A stretch of 64,000 nucleotides of DNA from assembly GCA_017792465.1 (NCBI GenBank), contig CP051234.1:1180606-1244605 (forward strand). The letters are read 5' to 3'. Positions 1-10,700 of this stretch are shown in pieces; the first letter of the stretch is position 1; each line of letters begins with the position of its first letter. The position numbers were made by a program, and so were the translations under genes. This DNA is from Filomicrobium sp. Lineage in GTDB: Bacteria > Pseudomonadota > Alphaproteobacteria > Rhizobiales > Hyphomicrobiaceae. The notes below the pieces were generated by a model, which was not told the origin of the DNA, made no database searches, and saw nothing but the letters and a program-made list of their open reading frames with translations.

Positions 1-290
1 TTTTGTCATTTTTCGCACCGAAGATCTGATCAACAGCACATTCGGCGATCTTGCCGGGTTTCTGCGTCGCCGACCGTGCATTGCGGCGTGCACATCTCAG
101 GGCCGTACCGCTGGTGGGCAGGCAATATCGTCTATTGATCCATGCCGCGGCGTTGATCGGGGCAGCAAGAGCCTTTATTGAAGCTCGCAGACGTCGGATT
201 CGTCTGTTTTCCTGCCAGTCCGGCTAAATTTTTGGCTAGGCTGCCCAACGTCCGGCCCCACCAACGCAGCTTGAACTAGGACAGATCATC
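1..290. other. Intergenic stretch at window start
   Basis: No coding region of convincing length or recognisable RNA is seen before the guanylyltransferase start at 291. The stretch presumably holds the promoter and leader of that gene, but no promoter could be assigned with confidence. Confidence 0.4.
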
Positions 291-1748
291 ATGCGGATTT
301 TCCCGATCATTCTCTCAGGCGGCGCGGGCACCCGGCTGTGGCCATTGTCACGCTCGCTTTATCCAAAGCAGTTCCTGAACCTTGGGAATGAGGAAGAAAG
401 CCTGCTTGAGGCGACGCTGAAACGGCTGCCGAAAGAGCAAGGTTTTGATGCTCCGGTCATCTTGTGCAACCACCACCATCGGTTCCTGGTGGCGCACGCG
501 GCTGCCAGCGCCGGTGTCGAGCCGGCGGCGATGGTCCTGGAGCCGGTCGCACGCAATACCGCACCTGCAATTGCCGTTGCTGCGCTGGCGATGGTCAAAG
601 AAGACCCGAACGCCATTCTCGTCGTGATGCCCAGCGATCACATCATTCAGGATGCGAAAGGCTTCCAACATGCGGTCCGGAAGGCGGCCGAGGTTGCCTC
701 TGAGGGCCGGCTCGTGCTGTTCGGTATTCCGCCGGAAAGCCCGCACACAGGCTATGGCTATATTCATCGCGGCGGTGCGCTCAAAGGCTTTGATGAAATC
801 GCCTTCAGCGTCGACAGTTTCCGCGAAAAACCAGACGAAGAGACCGCCAAAGGCTACCTGGCCGATGGCGGCTACTTCTGGAATAGCGGCATCTTCGTCT
901 TGCATGCCAAGACGTTCCTCGATGAGCTCAAGGGCTTCAATCCAGAGGTTGTGACAGCAGCCGAAGCGGCGCTTGATGGCGCGACGCCGGACCTCGACTT
1001 CCTGCGACTGGGGGAAGAGGCGTTCGGTGAAAGCCCGTCGATCTCGATCGACTATGCGGTGATGGAGAAGACCTCGAAAGCTGCAGTTCTGCCGGTCGAT
1101 ATCGGGTGGAGCGATGTCGGCTCATGGTCGTCGCTTTGGGAAATCGGCAAGGGCGACGAGCAAGGCAACGTCACTGCAGGCCTTGCCGCACAGCCTGGGC
1201 AGGCGGTGATGGTCGATACGAAGAATACGTATGTGCATTCGACCCGCGGTCTGGTGGCAACGATCGGCCTCGACAATGTCGTGATCGTTGAGACGCCCGA
1301 CGCGCTTTTAGTCTCGGACAAGGCGCGCTCGCAGGACGTCGGCAAGATTGTCCAGCAACTGCGCGCCGACGGCAAAACGCAGCACGAGCAGCATCTGCGC
1401 AACCATCGCCCCTGGGGCTTTTTCGAGCAGCTCAACATCGGCGATCGTTTCCAGGTCAAGCTGCTGCACGTCAATCCGGGTGCGGAACTGTCGCTGCAAA
1501 TGCACCATCACCGCTCGGAGCACTGGGTCGTCGTGCGCGGCACGGCGCTTGTCACGATCGGGGAAGAGAAGAAATTCGTGCGCGAGAATGAGTCCGTCTA
1601 CATCGTCGCAACCCAGTGGCACCAGCTTGCCAACCCGGGCAAGGTGCCGATGGAGATCATCGAAGTGCAGCTCGGCTCGTATCTGGGCGAAGACGACATC
1701 ATGCGTAAGAACGACATCTATCAGCGCCGCGACGACGAGACGAAGTAA
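291..1748 (+). CDS. manC: Mannose-1-phosphate guanylyltransferase / mannose-6-phosphate isomerase
   Basis: A 485-aa bifunctional type II enzyme that makes GDP-mannose from mannose-1-phosphate and GTP, with a C-terminal isomerase cupin. The N-terminus has the nucleotidyltransferase signature GGAGTRLWPLSR (residues 10-21), and the FREKP motif follows near residue 176. The C-terminal third has the cupin start RPWGFFEQL and a metal-binding MHHHRSEHW stretch. Length is normal for the family. GDP-mannose feeds polysaccharide or glycan synthesis, which fits the glycosyltransferase just downstream. The ATG follows a weak purine-rich stretch. Confidence is high for the family; the pathway is inferred from the neighbour. 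Confidence 0.93.
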   Translation: MRIFPIILSGGAGTRLWPLSRSLYPKQFLNLGNEEESLLEATLKRLPKEQGFDAPVILCNHHHRFLVAHAAASAGVEPAAMVLEPVARNTAPAIAVAALAMVKEDPNAILVVMPSDHIIQDAKGFQHAVRKAAEVASEGRLVLFGIPPESPHTGYGYIHRGGALKGFDEIAFSVDSFREKPDEETAKGYLADGGYFWNSGIFVLHAKTFLDELKGFNPEVVTAAEAALDGATPDLDFLRLGEEAFGESPSISIDYAVMEKTSKAAVLPVDIGWSDVGSWSSLWEIGKGDEQGNVTAGLAAQPGQAVMVDTKNTYVHSTRGLVATIGLDNVVIVETPDALLVSDKARSQDVGKIVQQLRADGKTQHEQHLRNHRPWGFFEQLNIGDRFQVKLLHVNPGAELSLQMHHHRSEHWVVVRGTALVTIGEEKKFVRENESVYIVATQWHQLANPGKVPMEIIEVQLGSYLGEDDIMRKNDIYQRRDDETK

Positions 1749-1879
1749 GCGGGCTGCGTTTCGGCCTCAAGCGGCGACGCTGTTGGCATAAGCGTGCCTA
1801 GCCGGTTGCTGCGGAAACGGGCAGGGGCTTGTTGGCTATTCAAAGACAGAAGCGTGTCGTCGTGCGGAGTACTTGAGCC

Positions 1880-2830
1880 TTGGCAACCGGTTTGAAGTCC
1901 ATCAGCGTCATCATTCCGACCTACCGGCGGCAGGACTACCTCGAACGGGCGGTGGCTTCGGTTGTGGCGCAGAGAGATCTGTTGCCGCGCACGGATGTCG
2001 AGATTGTCGTCGTTGACGATGCCTCGCCCGAGCCTATTGAACCGCCTTCCGGCATCGACAATCTCCAGGTCGTTCGACTTGAAGAAAACGCCGGCGCCGG
2101 TGGCGCGCGCAACGCCGGAATTGCCGCCAGCCGCGGCGATTATATCGCCTTCCTCGATTCCGATGACGTATGGCTGCCGGAGAAGCTTGCCCGTCAGATC
2201 GATCTGGCCGGAAGGGTTGGCGCGCGGCCGTTATCGGATAAGTCGCGGCTGGTCATCGCTTGCGGATTTTATATTCCCAACCGGCTCGGCGGATTGCTTG
2301 AGACGCGTATTCCCAAGGAAGCTGGAACCCTCTCGGATTTTGTCGGCGGGTGCTGGATGTGTCCGGGCTCCACCTTCTTTGCGCACCGGTCTGTTTTTGG
2401 CCTCGCTGGGGGATTCGATCCGCGGCTACGGCGCCTGGAAGATTTCGATTGGATGCTGCGCTTTGCCTCGCAAGGCGGGCAGTTGCGCGTGGCGCGTCAC
2501 GCAGGCGTTCTGATCGCACCCTCGGTGGGGTCCAAGCTTGAGCCTGTCGAATGGGCTGTCAAAGTTCTGCGAATGAAGCTTGCGGAAGAACTCGATCTCG
2601 GTTTGAACGCGAGCGACAATCGGATCCTGCAAAGCTACCTGCAGCTTGAACTGGCCGCTGCGCGATTGAGTGGCGGCTGGCGGGTCCGCGGCGGCTATCA
2701 TATGGCGCGGTCGTTGATGTTGAAACCGCGCTTGACCGGCTCGACAGAAGCTTTCTGGGAAATCGAAAAGGCTGTTCCAGCAGACGTCGTTGCGCGCTAC
2801 CAGGAAATGGCAGCGGCGGCCTCACGATGA
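1880..2830 (+). CDS. Glycosyltransferase family 2
   Basis: A 316-aa GT-A type glycosyltransferase. The N-terminus reads SVIIPTYRRQDYLERAV, then a VVDDASPE stretch, then GAGGARNAGIAASRGDYIAFLDSDD, which carries the nucleotide-sugar and metal-binding DSDD motif. No membrane segment is obvious, so it probably acts in the cytoplasm on a lipid-linked or soluble acceptor. The first in-frame start codon after the upstream TGA is TTG at 1880; another TTG lies four codons later. It follows manC by about 130 bp in the same direction, so a role in cell-surface polysaccharide is likely. The acceptor and donor sugars cannot be read from sequence. Confidence 0.85.
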   Translation: MATGLKSISVIIPTYRRQDYLERAVASVVAQRDLLPRTDVEIVVVDDASPEPIEPPSGIDNLQVVRLEENAGAGGARNAGIAASRGDYIAFLDSDDVWLPEKLARQIDLAGRVGARPLSDKSRLVIACGFYIPNRLGGLLETRIPKEAGTLSDFVGGCWMCPGSTFFAHRSVFGLAGGFDPRLRRLEDFDWMLRFASQGGQLRVARHAGVLIAPSVGSKLEPVEWAVKVLRMKLAEELDLGLNASDNRILQSYLQLELAAARLSGGWRVRGGYHMARSLMLKPRLTGSTEAFWEIEKAVPADVVARYQEMAAAASR

Positions 2831-2852
2831 AGCCGCCTGTGTCTGCTTGAGG

Positions 2853-4373
2853 TTACTTCGACACCGGCATTGCGAATTCGGCGCCCTTCGACATGCTTTC
2901 GGGCCAGCGCTGCAGCACCGACTTCTGGCGCGTGTAGAAGCGCACACCTTCTTCGCCGTAAGCGTGCATGTCACCAAACAGCGAGCGCTTCCAGCCGCCA
3001 AAACCGTGCCAGGCCATCGGAACAGGGATCGGGACGTTGATACCGACCATGCCAACTTCGATACGGCGGGCAAATTCGCGCGCGATGTTGCCGTCGCGGG
3101 TGTAACAGGACACGCCGTTGGCGAATTCGTGAGCGTTGATGAGCTCCAGGGCTTCCTCGAAGTTGCTGACCCGGATGCATGACAAAACCGGTCCGAAGAT
3201 CTCTTCCTTGTAGATGGTCATGTCCGGCGTCACGCCATCGAACAACGTCGCGCCGAGGAAGAACCCGGCTTCATGACCCGCTACACTATAGCCCCGGCCG
3301 TCAACGACGAGCTTGGCGCCTTCGGCAACGCCTTTCTCGATATAGCCGCTGATGCGCTGGCGGGCTGCGTCCGTCACGATCGGCCCCATTTCGCTGGCGG
3401 CTTCCATGCCGTTGCCGATCTGAAGCGAGTTTGCGCGCTCTTTCAGGCGTTCGATGACCGGGTCGGCGATGTCACCGACGAGGACGGCAACGGAGATCGC
3501 CATGCAGCGTTCGCCAGCCGAACCGTAGGCGGCGCCGATCAAGCCATCGACGGTCTTATCCAGGTCAGCGTCAGGCATGACGACGAGGTGGTTCTTTGCA
3601 CCGCCGAGGGCCTGCACGCGTTTGCCGTTGCGGGCGCCGGTCTCGTAGACGTAGTTGGCAATCGGCGTCGAGCCGACAAAGGATGCCGCTTTGACGTCAG
3701 GATGTGCGAGCAAGGCATCGACGGCTTCCTTGTCGCCCTGCACGACGTTGAATACACCGTCGGGCAGGCCAGCCTGCTTGAACAAATCGGCGATCATCAA
3801 AGAGGGCGTCGGGTCGGTCGGGCTTGGCTTGAGGATGAAGGTATTGCCGCAAGCGATGGCAATCGGGAACATCCAGGCCGGGACCATGACAGGGAAGTTG
3901 AAGGGCGTAATGCCGGCGACGACGCCAAGCGGCTGGCGCATCGTCCAGTTGTCCATGCCGCTTGAGACCTGATCGGTAAAATCGCCTTTGAGCAGGTTTG
4001 GTGCGCCGCAGGCAAATTCGATGACGTCGATCGCGCGGTCGACTTCTCCTTGGGCGTCGGAAAAGACCTTGCCGTGCTGGGAGGTGATGGTCTTGGCGAG
4101 TTCATCGCGGTTTTCATTCACCAGGGCGAGGAAACGGTTCATGACGCGCGCGCGACGGATCGGCGGTGTATCGGCCCAGGCGGGGAACGCGGCGGCGGCG
4201 GCCTTGACGGCGTCATCGACATCGGCAGCCGTCGACATCACGACCTTGGCTGAAACGTTGCCGGTGGCCGGGTTATAGATGTCCTGATGACGGTCGCTCG
4301 AAGCGGCCTTCGCTTCGCCGGCGATGTAGTTTGAAACCGTTGCGATGCTGTCGTCGTTGACGTGCACGTTCAT
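2853..4373 (-). CDS. mmsA: Methylmalonate-semialdehyde dehydrogenase (CoA-acylating)
   Basis: A 506-aa aldehyde dehydrogenase of the CoA-acylating methylmalonate-semialdehyde family, acting in valine and inositol catabolism to give propionyl-CoA or acetyl-CoA with NADH. The catalytic cysteine lies in [11 protein letters not shown], and the typical PFNFPVMVP and [13 protein letters not shown] stretches are present. The reading frame extends upstream, but the ATG at 4373 ([10 protein letters not shown]) gives the normal family length. It converges on the glycosyltransferase and stands alone. A strong inverted repeat lies between it and cytochrome b561. Confidence 0.93.
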   Translation of the reverse strand: MNVHVNDDSIATVSNYIAGEAKAASSDRHQDIYNPATGNVSAKVVMSTAADVDDAVKAAAAAFPAWADTPPIRRARVMNRFLALVNENRDELAKTITSQHGKVFSDAQGEVDRAIDVIEFACGAPNLLKGDFTDQVSSGMDNWTMRQPLGVVAGITPFNFPVMVPAWMFPIAIACGNTFILKPSPTDPTPSLMIADLFKQAGLPDGVFNVVQGDKEAVDALLAHPDVKAASFVGSTPIANYVYETGARNGKRVQALGGAKNHLVVMPDADLDKTVDGLIGAAYGSAGERCMAISVAVLVGDIADPVIERLKERANSLQIGNGMEAASEMGPIVTDAARQRISGYIEKGVAEGAKLVVDGRGYSVAGHEAGFFLGATLFDGVTPDMTIYKEEIFGPVLSCIRVSNFEEALELINAHEFANGVSCYTRDGNIAREFARRIEVGMVGINVPIPVPMAWHGFGGWKRSLFGDMHAYGEEGVRFYTRQKSVLQRWPESMSKGAEFAMPVSK

Positions 4374-4570
4374 TTTGTTGCGCTCCAGTAGAAGACGAGA
4401 TTTCTGCATCGCGCCGATGCCGATTTGCAGTTGAAACCGCCAAACTCCAGGGAGCGCATTGCTTTCGCGCAATTCAGAGCTCTCGGGCAATTGCCTGGAG
4501 CTGCATCGCTGCCGACGGGCGATCTCAGCAATGGCGCAGGTTATATAGTTTTATATATGAGTAGACCAGA

Positions 4571-4608
4571 CCCAAGGCCGCGAAAGTTTGAACTTTTACG
4601 GCCTTGGG
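4571..4608 (-). terminator. Long inverted repeat, possible terminator or operator
   Basis: Two 10-bp arms, CCCAAGGCCG and CGGCCTTGGG, pair perfectly. Inside them AAAGTT and AACTTT pair again across a TG, giving an almost continuous hairpin. It lies 50 bp past the cytochrome b561 stop and about 200 bp upstream of mmsA, both leftward. No uridine run follows the hairpin on the minus strand, so an operator or an RNA-stability role is also possible. Confidence 0.5.
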
Positions 4609-4658
4609 TACGCAGGCATCTGAAATTTTATGTCTTTTATAAGATTACGCTCTCGAGA

Positions 4659-5219
4659 TTATGCCGCGAGATCCTTCGGAGCCCGGCCGGTCATGCGCGC
4701 CAATGTGGCGTCCTTGTCGATAATGTGGTGCTTCAAGGCTGCGGCGACGTGGAGGATGATCAGCGCGATCAACACCTTGCCGCCCAGGCCGTGGATCAGG
4801 TGGGCGGGGCCGGAAATCGCTTCGATCTTGCCTTGTCCGGGAATGGTGAAAAGACCGAACACGTTGATGGCGTGGTTGCCATAAAGCGACATCAGCATGC
4901 CAGAGATGGGCATGATCAGGATGGCCGCCAACAGCGCCCAGTGCATCGCCTTGGCTGCGGTTTCCTGCCAGTTCGGCATGTTCCCAAGGGCCGGTGGGAA
5001 GCCCTGAGCGACCCGCATGCCAACCCGCCACAACGCGAAGAACAAGAACGTAAAGCCGATCGATTTGTGCAGGCCCATGAGTTGCCCCTTGGCTTCCCGA
5101 GGCAGTTCTGCGCCGTCGAGATAAAGGCCGAAGGCGATCATTCCGATCATGACGATCGCCGTGATCCAGTGATTGAAGCGGGAGACCGCTCCGTAGGTTT
5201 TGGGCGTGCTTGTGCTCAT
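4659..5219 (-). CDS. Cytochrome b561 family protein
   Basis: A 186-aa di-haem membrane cytochrome b. It has four hydrophobic segments and haem-ligand histidines in RFNHW near the N-terminus, LHKSIGF, AMHWALL and LHVAAALKHH at the C-terminal end, the usual b561 pattern. It would move electrons between the quinone pool and a periplasmic or membrane partner such as superoxide. The reading frame runs about 30 codons further upstream, but ATG at 5219 (MSTSTPKTYG) gives the normal N-terminus directly before the first haem segment. It is monocistronic on present evidence. The partner is unknown. Confidence 0.88.
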   Translation of the reverse strand: MSTSTPKTYGAVSRFNHWITAIVMIGMIAFGLYLDGAELPREAKGQLMGLHKSIGFTFLFFALWRVGMRVAQGFPPALGNMPNWQETAAKAMHWALLAAILIMPISGMLMSLYGNHAINVFGLFTIPGQGKIEAISGPAHLIHGLGGKVLIALIILHVAAALKHHIIDKDATLARMTGRAPKDLAA

Positions 5220-5414
5220 GACTTTTCCTTCGTTTTTTGGTTTGCCCGGCCAGTTGGCTGGCTTCGGATTTCGTGTGGCGTCGGCGGTTTCTTTTTTCGG
5301 GCAGCGTTGGCTCATCGTCGCTGCGCCTTCGATTCACTTATCTTCCCTGAAAGATAAATTTGGCGATTTGCAGACAACAGATGTCACGTTGTCGCTTGAC
5401 AATTTTTGGCGCTA

Positions 5415-5429
5415 GAACAAAAATAGAAC
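5415..5429 (+). promoter_or_regulatory. LexA box (SOS operator)
   Basis: The sequence GAAC-AAAAATA-GAAC is a perfect direct-repeat GAAC-N7-GAAC box, the form bound by alphaproteobacterial LexA. It lies about 33 bp upstream of the imuA start, with a TTGACA hexamer just before it at 5396-5401. This places the imuA-imuB-dnaE2 cassette under SOS control. Confidence 0.85.
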
Positions 5430-5461
5430 AAATAGTGTATTTTTGTGGGTGTCGTTGGGTG

Positions 5462-6232
5462 ATGTCTCCGGCTTTCGAAATGGTCTCTTTCTCCCAGAAG
5501 TCCGAGGACCGGGTTGCTCTTGGCGCCGAGGCAGTTGATGGGGCGCTTGGCGGCGGTCTGGCGAGAACTGGGCTGCATGAGGTTTATGCGGCAACGCAGG
5601 CCGATAGCGCGGCAGCGACCGGTTTCAGTCTGGGTCTTGCCGCCCGGGCTGCTCGTCAGCGTCCGATCGTCCTCGTCTGGCAGGACATCCTGGAGATTGA
5701 AACGGGCCGCCTCGATCCGCATGGCCTGTGTGCTCTGGGCCTTGATCCGTCCCGCTTCGTGCTGGTGCGCGTGCAAAACGTGAAAGCGGTTCTGAGTGCG
5801 GGTGAACAGGCGGCGCGCTGCCCGGCGCTGGGAGCGGTGGTGATCGGAATATGGGGCGCGTCCAAGCTCATCAATCTGACGACGAGCCGGCGGCTGTCTC
5901 TGGCTTCCAGCCAGTCCGGTCTTCCGGTTTTTGTGATGCGTAGCGCGGTGGAGCCTTGCCCGAGCGTGGCTGCGACGCGGTGGCTCGTTCGGGCGCAGCC
6001 ATCCCGGGCGCTGCTTGCCAATGCGCCGGGCTTTCCAGCCGTCGAAGCGAGCCTGCTGCGCCATCGTGGCGGCAGCGCTGGTGGGCGTTGGTGTGTGGAG
6101 TGGGATCATGAACGCAAAAGGTTCAAGGAGCAGTTCATCGGAGGTGCTGCGCCGCAGCCTCGCTCTGTGGTTTCCTTATCTGGCAACGGACCGCCTGCAC
6201 ATCCGCAAGGGGCTTTGCGCCAAGCCGGGTAA
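5462..6232 (+). CDS. imuA: ImuA, SOS mutagenesis accessory protein
   Basis: A RecA/SulA-like protein of about 256 aa that works with ImuB and DnaE2 in damage-induced mutagenesis. The fold is suggested by GAEAVDGALGGGLARTGLHEVYA near the N-terminus and RPIVLVWQD and LGAVVIGIWG strands further on. The frame is open from 5360, but ATG at 5462 lies just downstream of the LexA box and gives the usual N-terminus. The 3' end overlaps imuB by about 125 bp in another frame, so the two are translationally linked. Confidence 0.86.
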   Translation: MSPAFEMVSFSQKSEDRVALGAEAVDGALGGGLARTGLHEVYAATQADSAAATGFSLGLAARAARQRPIVLVWQDILEIETGRLDPHGLCALGLDPSRFVLVRVQNVKAVLSAGEQAARCPALGAVVIGIWGASKLINLTTSRRLSLASSQSGLPVFVMRSAVEPCPSVAATRWLVRAQPSRALLANAPGFPAVEASLLRHRGGSAGGRWCVEWDHERKRFKEQFIGGAAPQPRSVVSLSGNGPPAHPQGALRQAG

Positions 6233-7733
6233 GCGGCCTTTGGTTATCGCAGAGAAAGTCCGCGGCGCCTTACGGCTTTCGGCTGTCGATCCGCAAGCCG
6301 GACAATGCGGCCTCTCGGTTGGCCTGACGCTGGCTGACGCGCGGGCGCGCATTCGCGATCTTGAGGTGGCGGTGGCTGATCCTGTCGGGGATGCCGAATA
6401 CCTCAAGAAGCTTGCGCTTTTTTGCGAGCGCTACAGCCCAAGCATCGCGGTCGACGCCCCCGATGGTCTGCTGCTTGATATCACCGGGTGCGCGCATCTT
6501 TTCGGTGGCGAAGAACGCATGCGCGCGCTGGTGCTGTCCCGGCTTCGCGGCATGGGGCTTGATGTGCGGGCAACGATTGCCAGCCGGCCCGATCCGGCCA
6601 GGGCGCTCGTTCGGTTCAGCCAAAGCGCGATCTGCCCCGCCGGGTCGGATGAAAAAGCGGTTTATGGATTACCGATTGCCGCCTTGAGCGGAGTGCCGGG
6701 CGATACGATGCTGGCGCTATCGCGGGCCGGTCTCAAAACGATTGGTGCGCTTGCGGCGCGGCCTTCCAGGATTCTTGCAGCGCGCTTCGGTCAAGACCTC
6801 GTGACGCGGCTTGCCATCACGCTTGGACGGGAAGCCTCGCCGCTGAAGCCGTTGCGCGCCTTGCCCGACATCGCGGTGAGCCGCCATTTCCCCGAACCTC
6901 TCGTGCAAGCCGAAGCTCTTGAAGAAATCCTGGGACAGCTGATCGAGGAGGCGGCAACGGCCATGCAGGCGCGCGATCTGGGAGGACGGCGCTTCGAAGC
7001 AAGCCTGTTTCGCAGCGATGGGATGGTGACACGGCTTCATGTCGAGACCGGTCGTCCGAGCCGGGAGGCGTCATCGATCCGGCGTCTTTTCCGCGAACGT
7101 CTTGCCACACTGGCCGATCCGATCGACCGGGGCTTCGGCTTCGATGCGATCCGGCTTGCGGTTCCGATTGCCGCTCCCCTTGGTGCGCATCAGCACGGCC
7201 TCGATACCAAGGAAGCCAGGCTCGAAGACAGCGAACTTGATGACCTTGTCGACAGGCTCGTTGTGCGTTTTGGCCGAGAGGCCGTCCTCAAATTCGAGGC
7301 TTGCGATACGCATATTCCAGAGCGTGCCGCCCGCCGGATCGCCGCGCTCATGCCGCCTGCCAGCCGCCGCGGGAGAGGCATGACGTCTGCCGCTTCGTGT
7401 CCCGCTGCATGGCCGCAGCCGGAGATAGATGAACCGCCGCGACGGCCTTTGCAATTGTTTCACCCTCCCCAACAGGTCGAAGCTATTGCAGAGGTGCCTG
7501 ATGGTCCGCCCAGGCGATTTCGCTGGCGGCGCGTGCTGCATGAAATCGTTTTGGCCGAGGGGCCTGAACGCATCGCGCCGGAATGGTGGCGAACGCGCGA
7601 CGAGCCGCCGCCAGCGCGAGACTACTACCGGGTCGAAGATCGCGATGGACACCGCTTCTGGATGTTCCGCAGCGGCACCTACGGGCAACCGGGTGAACCG
7701 CCGCGCTGGTTTGTGCATGGGGTGTTTGTGTGA
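6108..7733 (+). CDS. imuB: ImuB, Y-family polymerase-like mutagenesis protein
   Basis: A roughly 541-aa inactive Y-family polymerase homologue that links DnaE2 to the beta clamp. The N-terminus LALWFPYLATDRL is the ImuB form of the family start; the catalytic acidic residues of active Y polymerases are not evident there. Helix-hairpin-helix and little-finger regions follow (GLKTIGALAARPSRILAARFG). ATG at 6108 is chosen because upstream codons encode an unrelated stretch that overlaps imuA. The stop overlaps the dnaE2 start as TGATG. Confidence 0.88.
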   Translation: MNAKGSRSSSSEVLRRSLALWFPYLATDRLHIRKGLCAKPGKRPLVIAEKVRGALRLSAVDPQAGQCGLSVGLTLADARARIRDLEVAVADPVGDAEYLKKLALFCERYSPSIAVDAPDGLLLDITGCAHLFGGEERMRALVLSRLRGMGLDVRATIASRPDPARALVRFSQSAICPAGSDEKAVYGLPIAALSGVPGDTMLALSRAGLKTIGALAARPSRILAARFGQDLVTRLAITLGREASPLKPLRALPDIAVSRHFPEPLVQAEALEEILGQLIEEAATAMQARDLGGRRFEASLFRSDGMVTRLHVETGRPSREASSIRRLFRERLATLADPIDRGFGFDAIRLAVPIAAPLGAHQHGLDTKEARLEDSELDDLVDRLVVRFGREAVLKFEACDTHIPERAARRIAALMPPASRRGRGMTSAASCPAAWPQPEIDEPPRRPLQLFHPPQQVEAIAEVPDGPPRRFRWRRVLHEIVLAEGPERIAPEWWRTRDEPPPARDYYRVEDRDGHRFWMFRSGTYGQPGEPPRWFVHGVFV

Positions 7734-10700
7734 TGCCTTTTGCCGAACTCATCGCCGCCTCCAATTACTCGTTCCTGCGCGGTGCCTCTCATCCCCGCGA
7801 TCTTGTGCTGACGTCCTTGCTGTTAGGGCATACGGGTCTGGGCATCGCCGACCGCAACTCGGTGGCAGGTGTCGTGCGTGCCTATGCGGCTCTTGAGGAT
7901 TTGCGCCGGGATGGCCTCATCAAGCCGCAGAAATTGCGCTCCGGATCCGCGCCGGGAGAATTTATCTGGCAGCGCGATCTCAATCGTGATGAGACATGTC
8001 CGGATGAAGCGTTTGTTGATGGCGCGCAACTGCAAGAGCTGGCGCAGGGCTTTAAGCTCGTGACGGGAGCGCGGCTCGTCTTCTGCGATGGTACGCCGGA
8101 CATCGTCGTCTACCCGGAAAACCGCGAGGGCTGGGGACGGCTGTGCCGCCTGCTCACGCTTGGCAGCAGGCGAGCAATGAAGGGCGATTGTCTGCTCTCG
8201 CGCGATGATCTTCTGGCTGATACGCGCGACCTTCTATTGATCGTAATCCCGCCGGCATCGCTTTCTGCGCCGGCGCGTTCTGAAGGCTCGGCGCAGGCTT
8301 GGAATGGCTGGGCGGCTCAAGATTGGGGGCTGGATCTGCCCGAGGTGCTGGCGCGCTGCAAAGAGGCCGCCCCAGACCGGCTGTGGCTTGCCGCCAGCAT
8401 GCCTATGCGCGGTGATGACAGGCGCCGGCTTGCTACCCTGCAGCAGATCGCGGATGTGGCCGCCGTTCCGCTGATTGCCAGCAACGATGTCCTTTATGCC
8501 GATGCTAGGCAGCGCGATCTTCAGGACGTGCTGACCTGCATCCGCAAAGGGCTGACGATCCAGACGGCCGGCCGCCTCCTGCAAAGCAATGCCGAACGCC
8601 ACCTGAAGCCTTCTGACGAAATGGCGCGGCTATTCCGCGACCGGCCTGAGGCTCTCAGCCAGACCCAAGTGCTGCTCGAACGCATCGGCTTCTCGCTTGA
8701 CCAACTGCGTTATGAATATCCTGACGAACCGGTGCCTGAGGGCTGGGAGCCGCAAGCCTGGCTCGAAGAGCTGACCTGGCGCAAGGCGGCAACGCGCTAC
8801 CCTTCGGGGCTGCCTGAAAAGGTCAAAGGCCTGCTGCGCAACGAACTGGACCTGATCGCGCAACTCGACTACGCTCGCTATTTCCTGACGATCCACGATC
8901 TTGTCCAGTTCGCCGAAAGCCAAGCGATCCTGTGTCAGGGGCGGGGGTCGGCGGCGAACTCGGCGGTCTGCTATGTGCTCGGCATTACGTCGGTCGATCC
9001 GGATACCCATGATCTTTTGTTCGCCCGCTTCATCTCAACCGAGCGCAAGGAGCCGCCCGACATCGACGTTGATTTCGAGCATGAGCGCCGCGAAGAAGTG
9101 ATCCAGTATATCTACGCCAAGTATGGGCGCCATCGCGCTGGGATTGCCGCGACCGTCATCAGCTATCGCCCGCGCAGCGCGATCCGCGATGTCGGAAAGG
9201 CGCTGGGTTTGACCGAGGATGTCACTGCCAAGCTTGCGGGCACCCAGTGGGGGAGTTGGGGACGCGACATCTCCGATAAGCATATCGAGGAGGCGGGCTT
9301 CGATCCCAGCAACCCGATGATCCGCCAGACCATCTGTCTGGCGACGCGCCTGCTCGGGTTCCCGCGGCATCTCTCCCAGCACGTGGGCGGCTTCGTTCTG
9401 GCGCGCCACCGGCTCGACGAAATCGTGCCGATTGGCAATGCCGCCATGGCCGATCGCACCTTCATCGCGTGGGACAAGGATGACATCGATGCGCTGGGGC
9501 TGATGAAGGTCGACGTGCTGGCGCTTGGCATGCTGACGTGCATCCGCAAATCCTTCGATCTGTTAAGTGCGCATCGCGGGATCGACTATGGGCTCGCGGA
9601 TGTGCCGGACGAGCAGGAAGATGTCTACGACATGCTATGCAAAGGCGACTCGCTTGGTGTGTTCCAGGTGGAAAGCCGGGCGCAGATGAACATGCTGCCG
9701 CGCCTCAGGCCGCGCGCGTTCTATGATCTCGTCATCGAAGTGGCGATCGTCAGACCGGGGCCCATTCAAGGCGACATGGTGCATCCTTATCTGCGGCGCA
9801 GATCGGGTCAGGAAAAGGTGAGCTTTCCAGCTCCCGCGCCCGAACATGGGCCTGCTGACGAGCTTTATCAGGTGCTGCATAAGACCAAGGGCGTTCCGCT
9901 CTTTCAGGAGCAGGCCATGCGTCTGGCTATGGTCGCTGCGAAATTCACCGATGCCGAAGCCAATGCCCTGCGCCGCGCCATGGCGACATTCCGCAACGTC
10001 GGCACCATCGGGCAGTTTGAAGCGCTGATGATCGAACGCATGGTGGCGCGCGGCTATGATCCGGAGTTCGCACGCAATTGCTTCGAGCAGATCAAGGGGT
10101 TCGGCAGCTACGGCTTCCCGGAGAGCCATGCGGCTTCCTTCGCCAAGCTGGTCTATATCTCGTCGTTCATCAAATGCAGGTATCCGGCGGTGTTTGCCTG
10201 CGCACTTTTGAATTCGCAGCCGATGGGGTTTTATGCGCCGGCCCAGATCGTGCGGGATGCAGCTGAGCACGGCGTCGAAGTTCGCCCCGTCGATATCAAT
10301 CACAGCGTCTGGGACAATACCCTTGAAGAAACCGACTATGGCGCCTTGGCGCTGCGTCTCGGCTTGCGGCAAATCGACGGGCTGGGGGAAAGCGATGCGG
10401 CGCGCCTTGTTGCCGCTCGGACTTTGCCTTTCGCCTCGGTGGAAGACTTGAGCGTGCGCGCGAATTTGCATGGACGTCCGCTTCACCTTCTCGCCGATGC
10501 GGATACCTTCGGTTCGCTTGGGCTCAATCGCCGTAACGCTTTGTGGGAGGTGCGACGGCTGCCGGCTGCTGCGCCACTTCCGCTCTTTGCAGCCGCGGAT
10601 GCACGCGAACTTCGCGCCGAACCTGATGCCCGCCTGCCGCGGATGTCGCCGGGGGAAAATATCGCCGCCGACTACCAGACGATCCGCTTATCGCTCAAAG

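Noticed and set aside
4425-5357. A 310-codon plus-strand frame covering the cytochrome b561 region
   Set aside because: No family resemblance and it crosses the inverted repeat; the minus frame has haem ligands and membrane helices.
9635-10486. A 283-codon minus-strand frame over dnaE2
   Set aside because: Shadow frame; dnaE2 catalytic motifs occupy the other strand.
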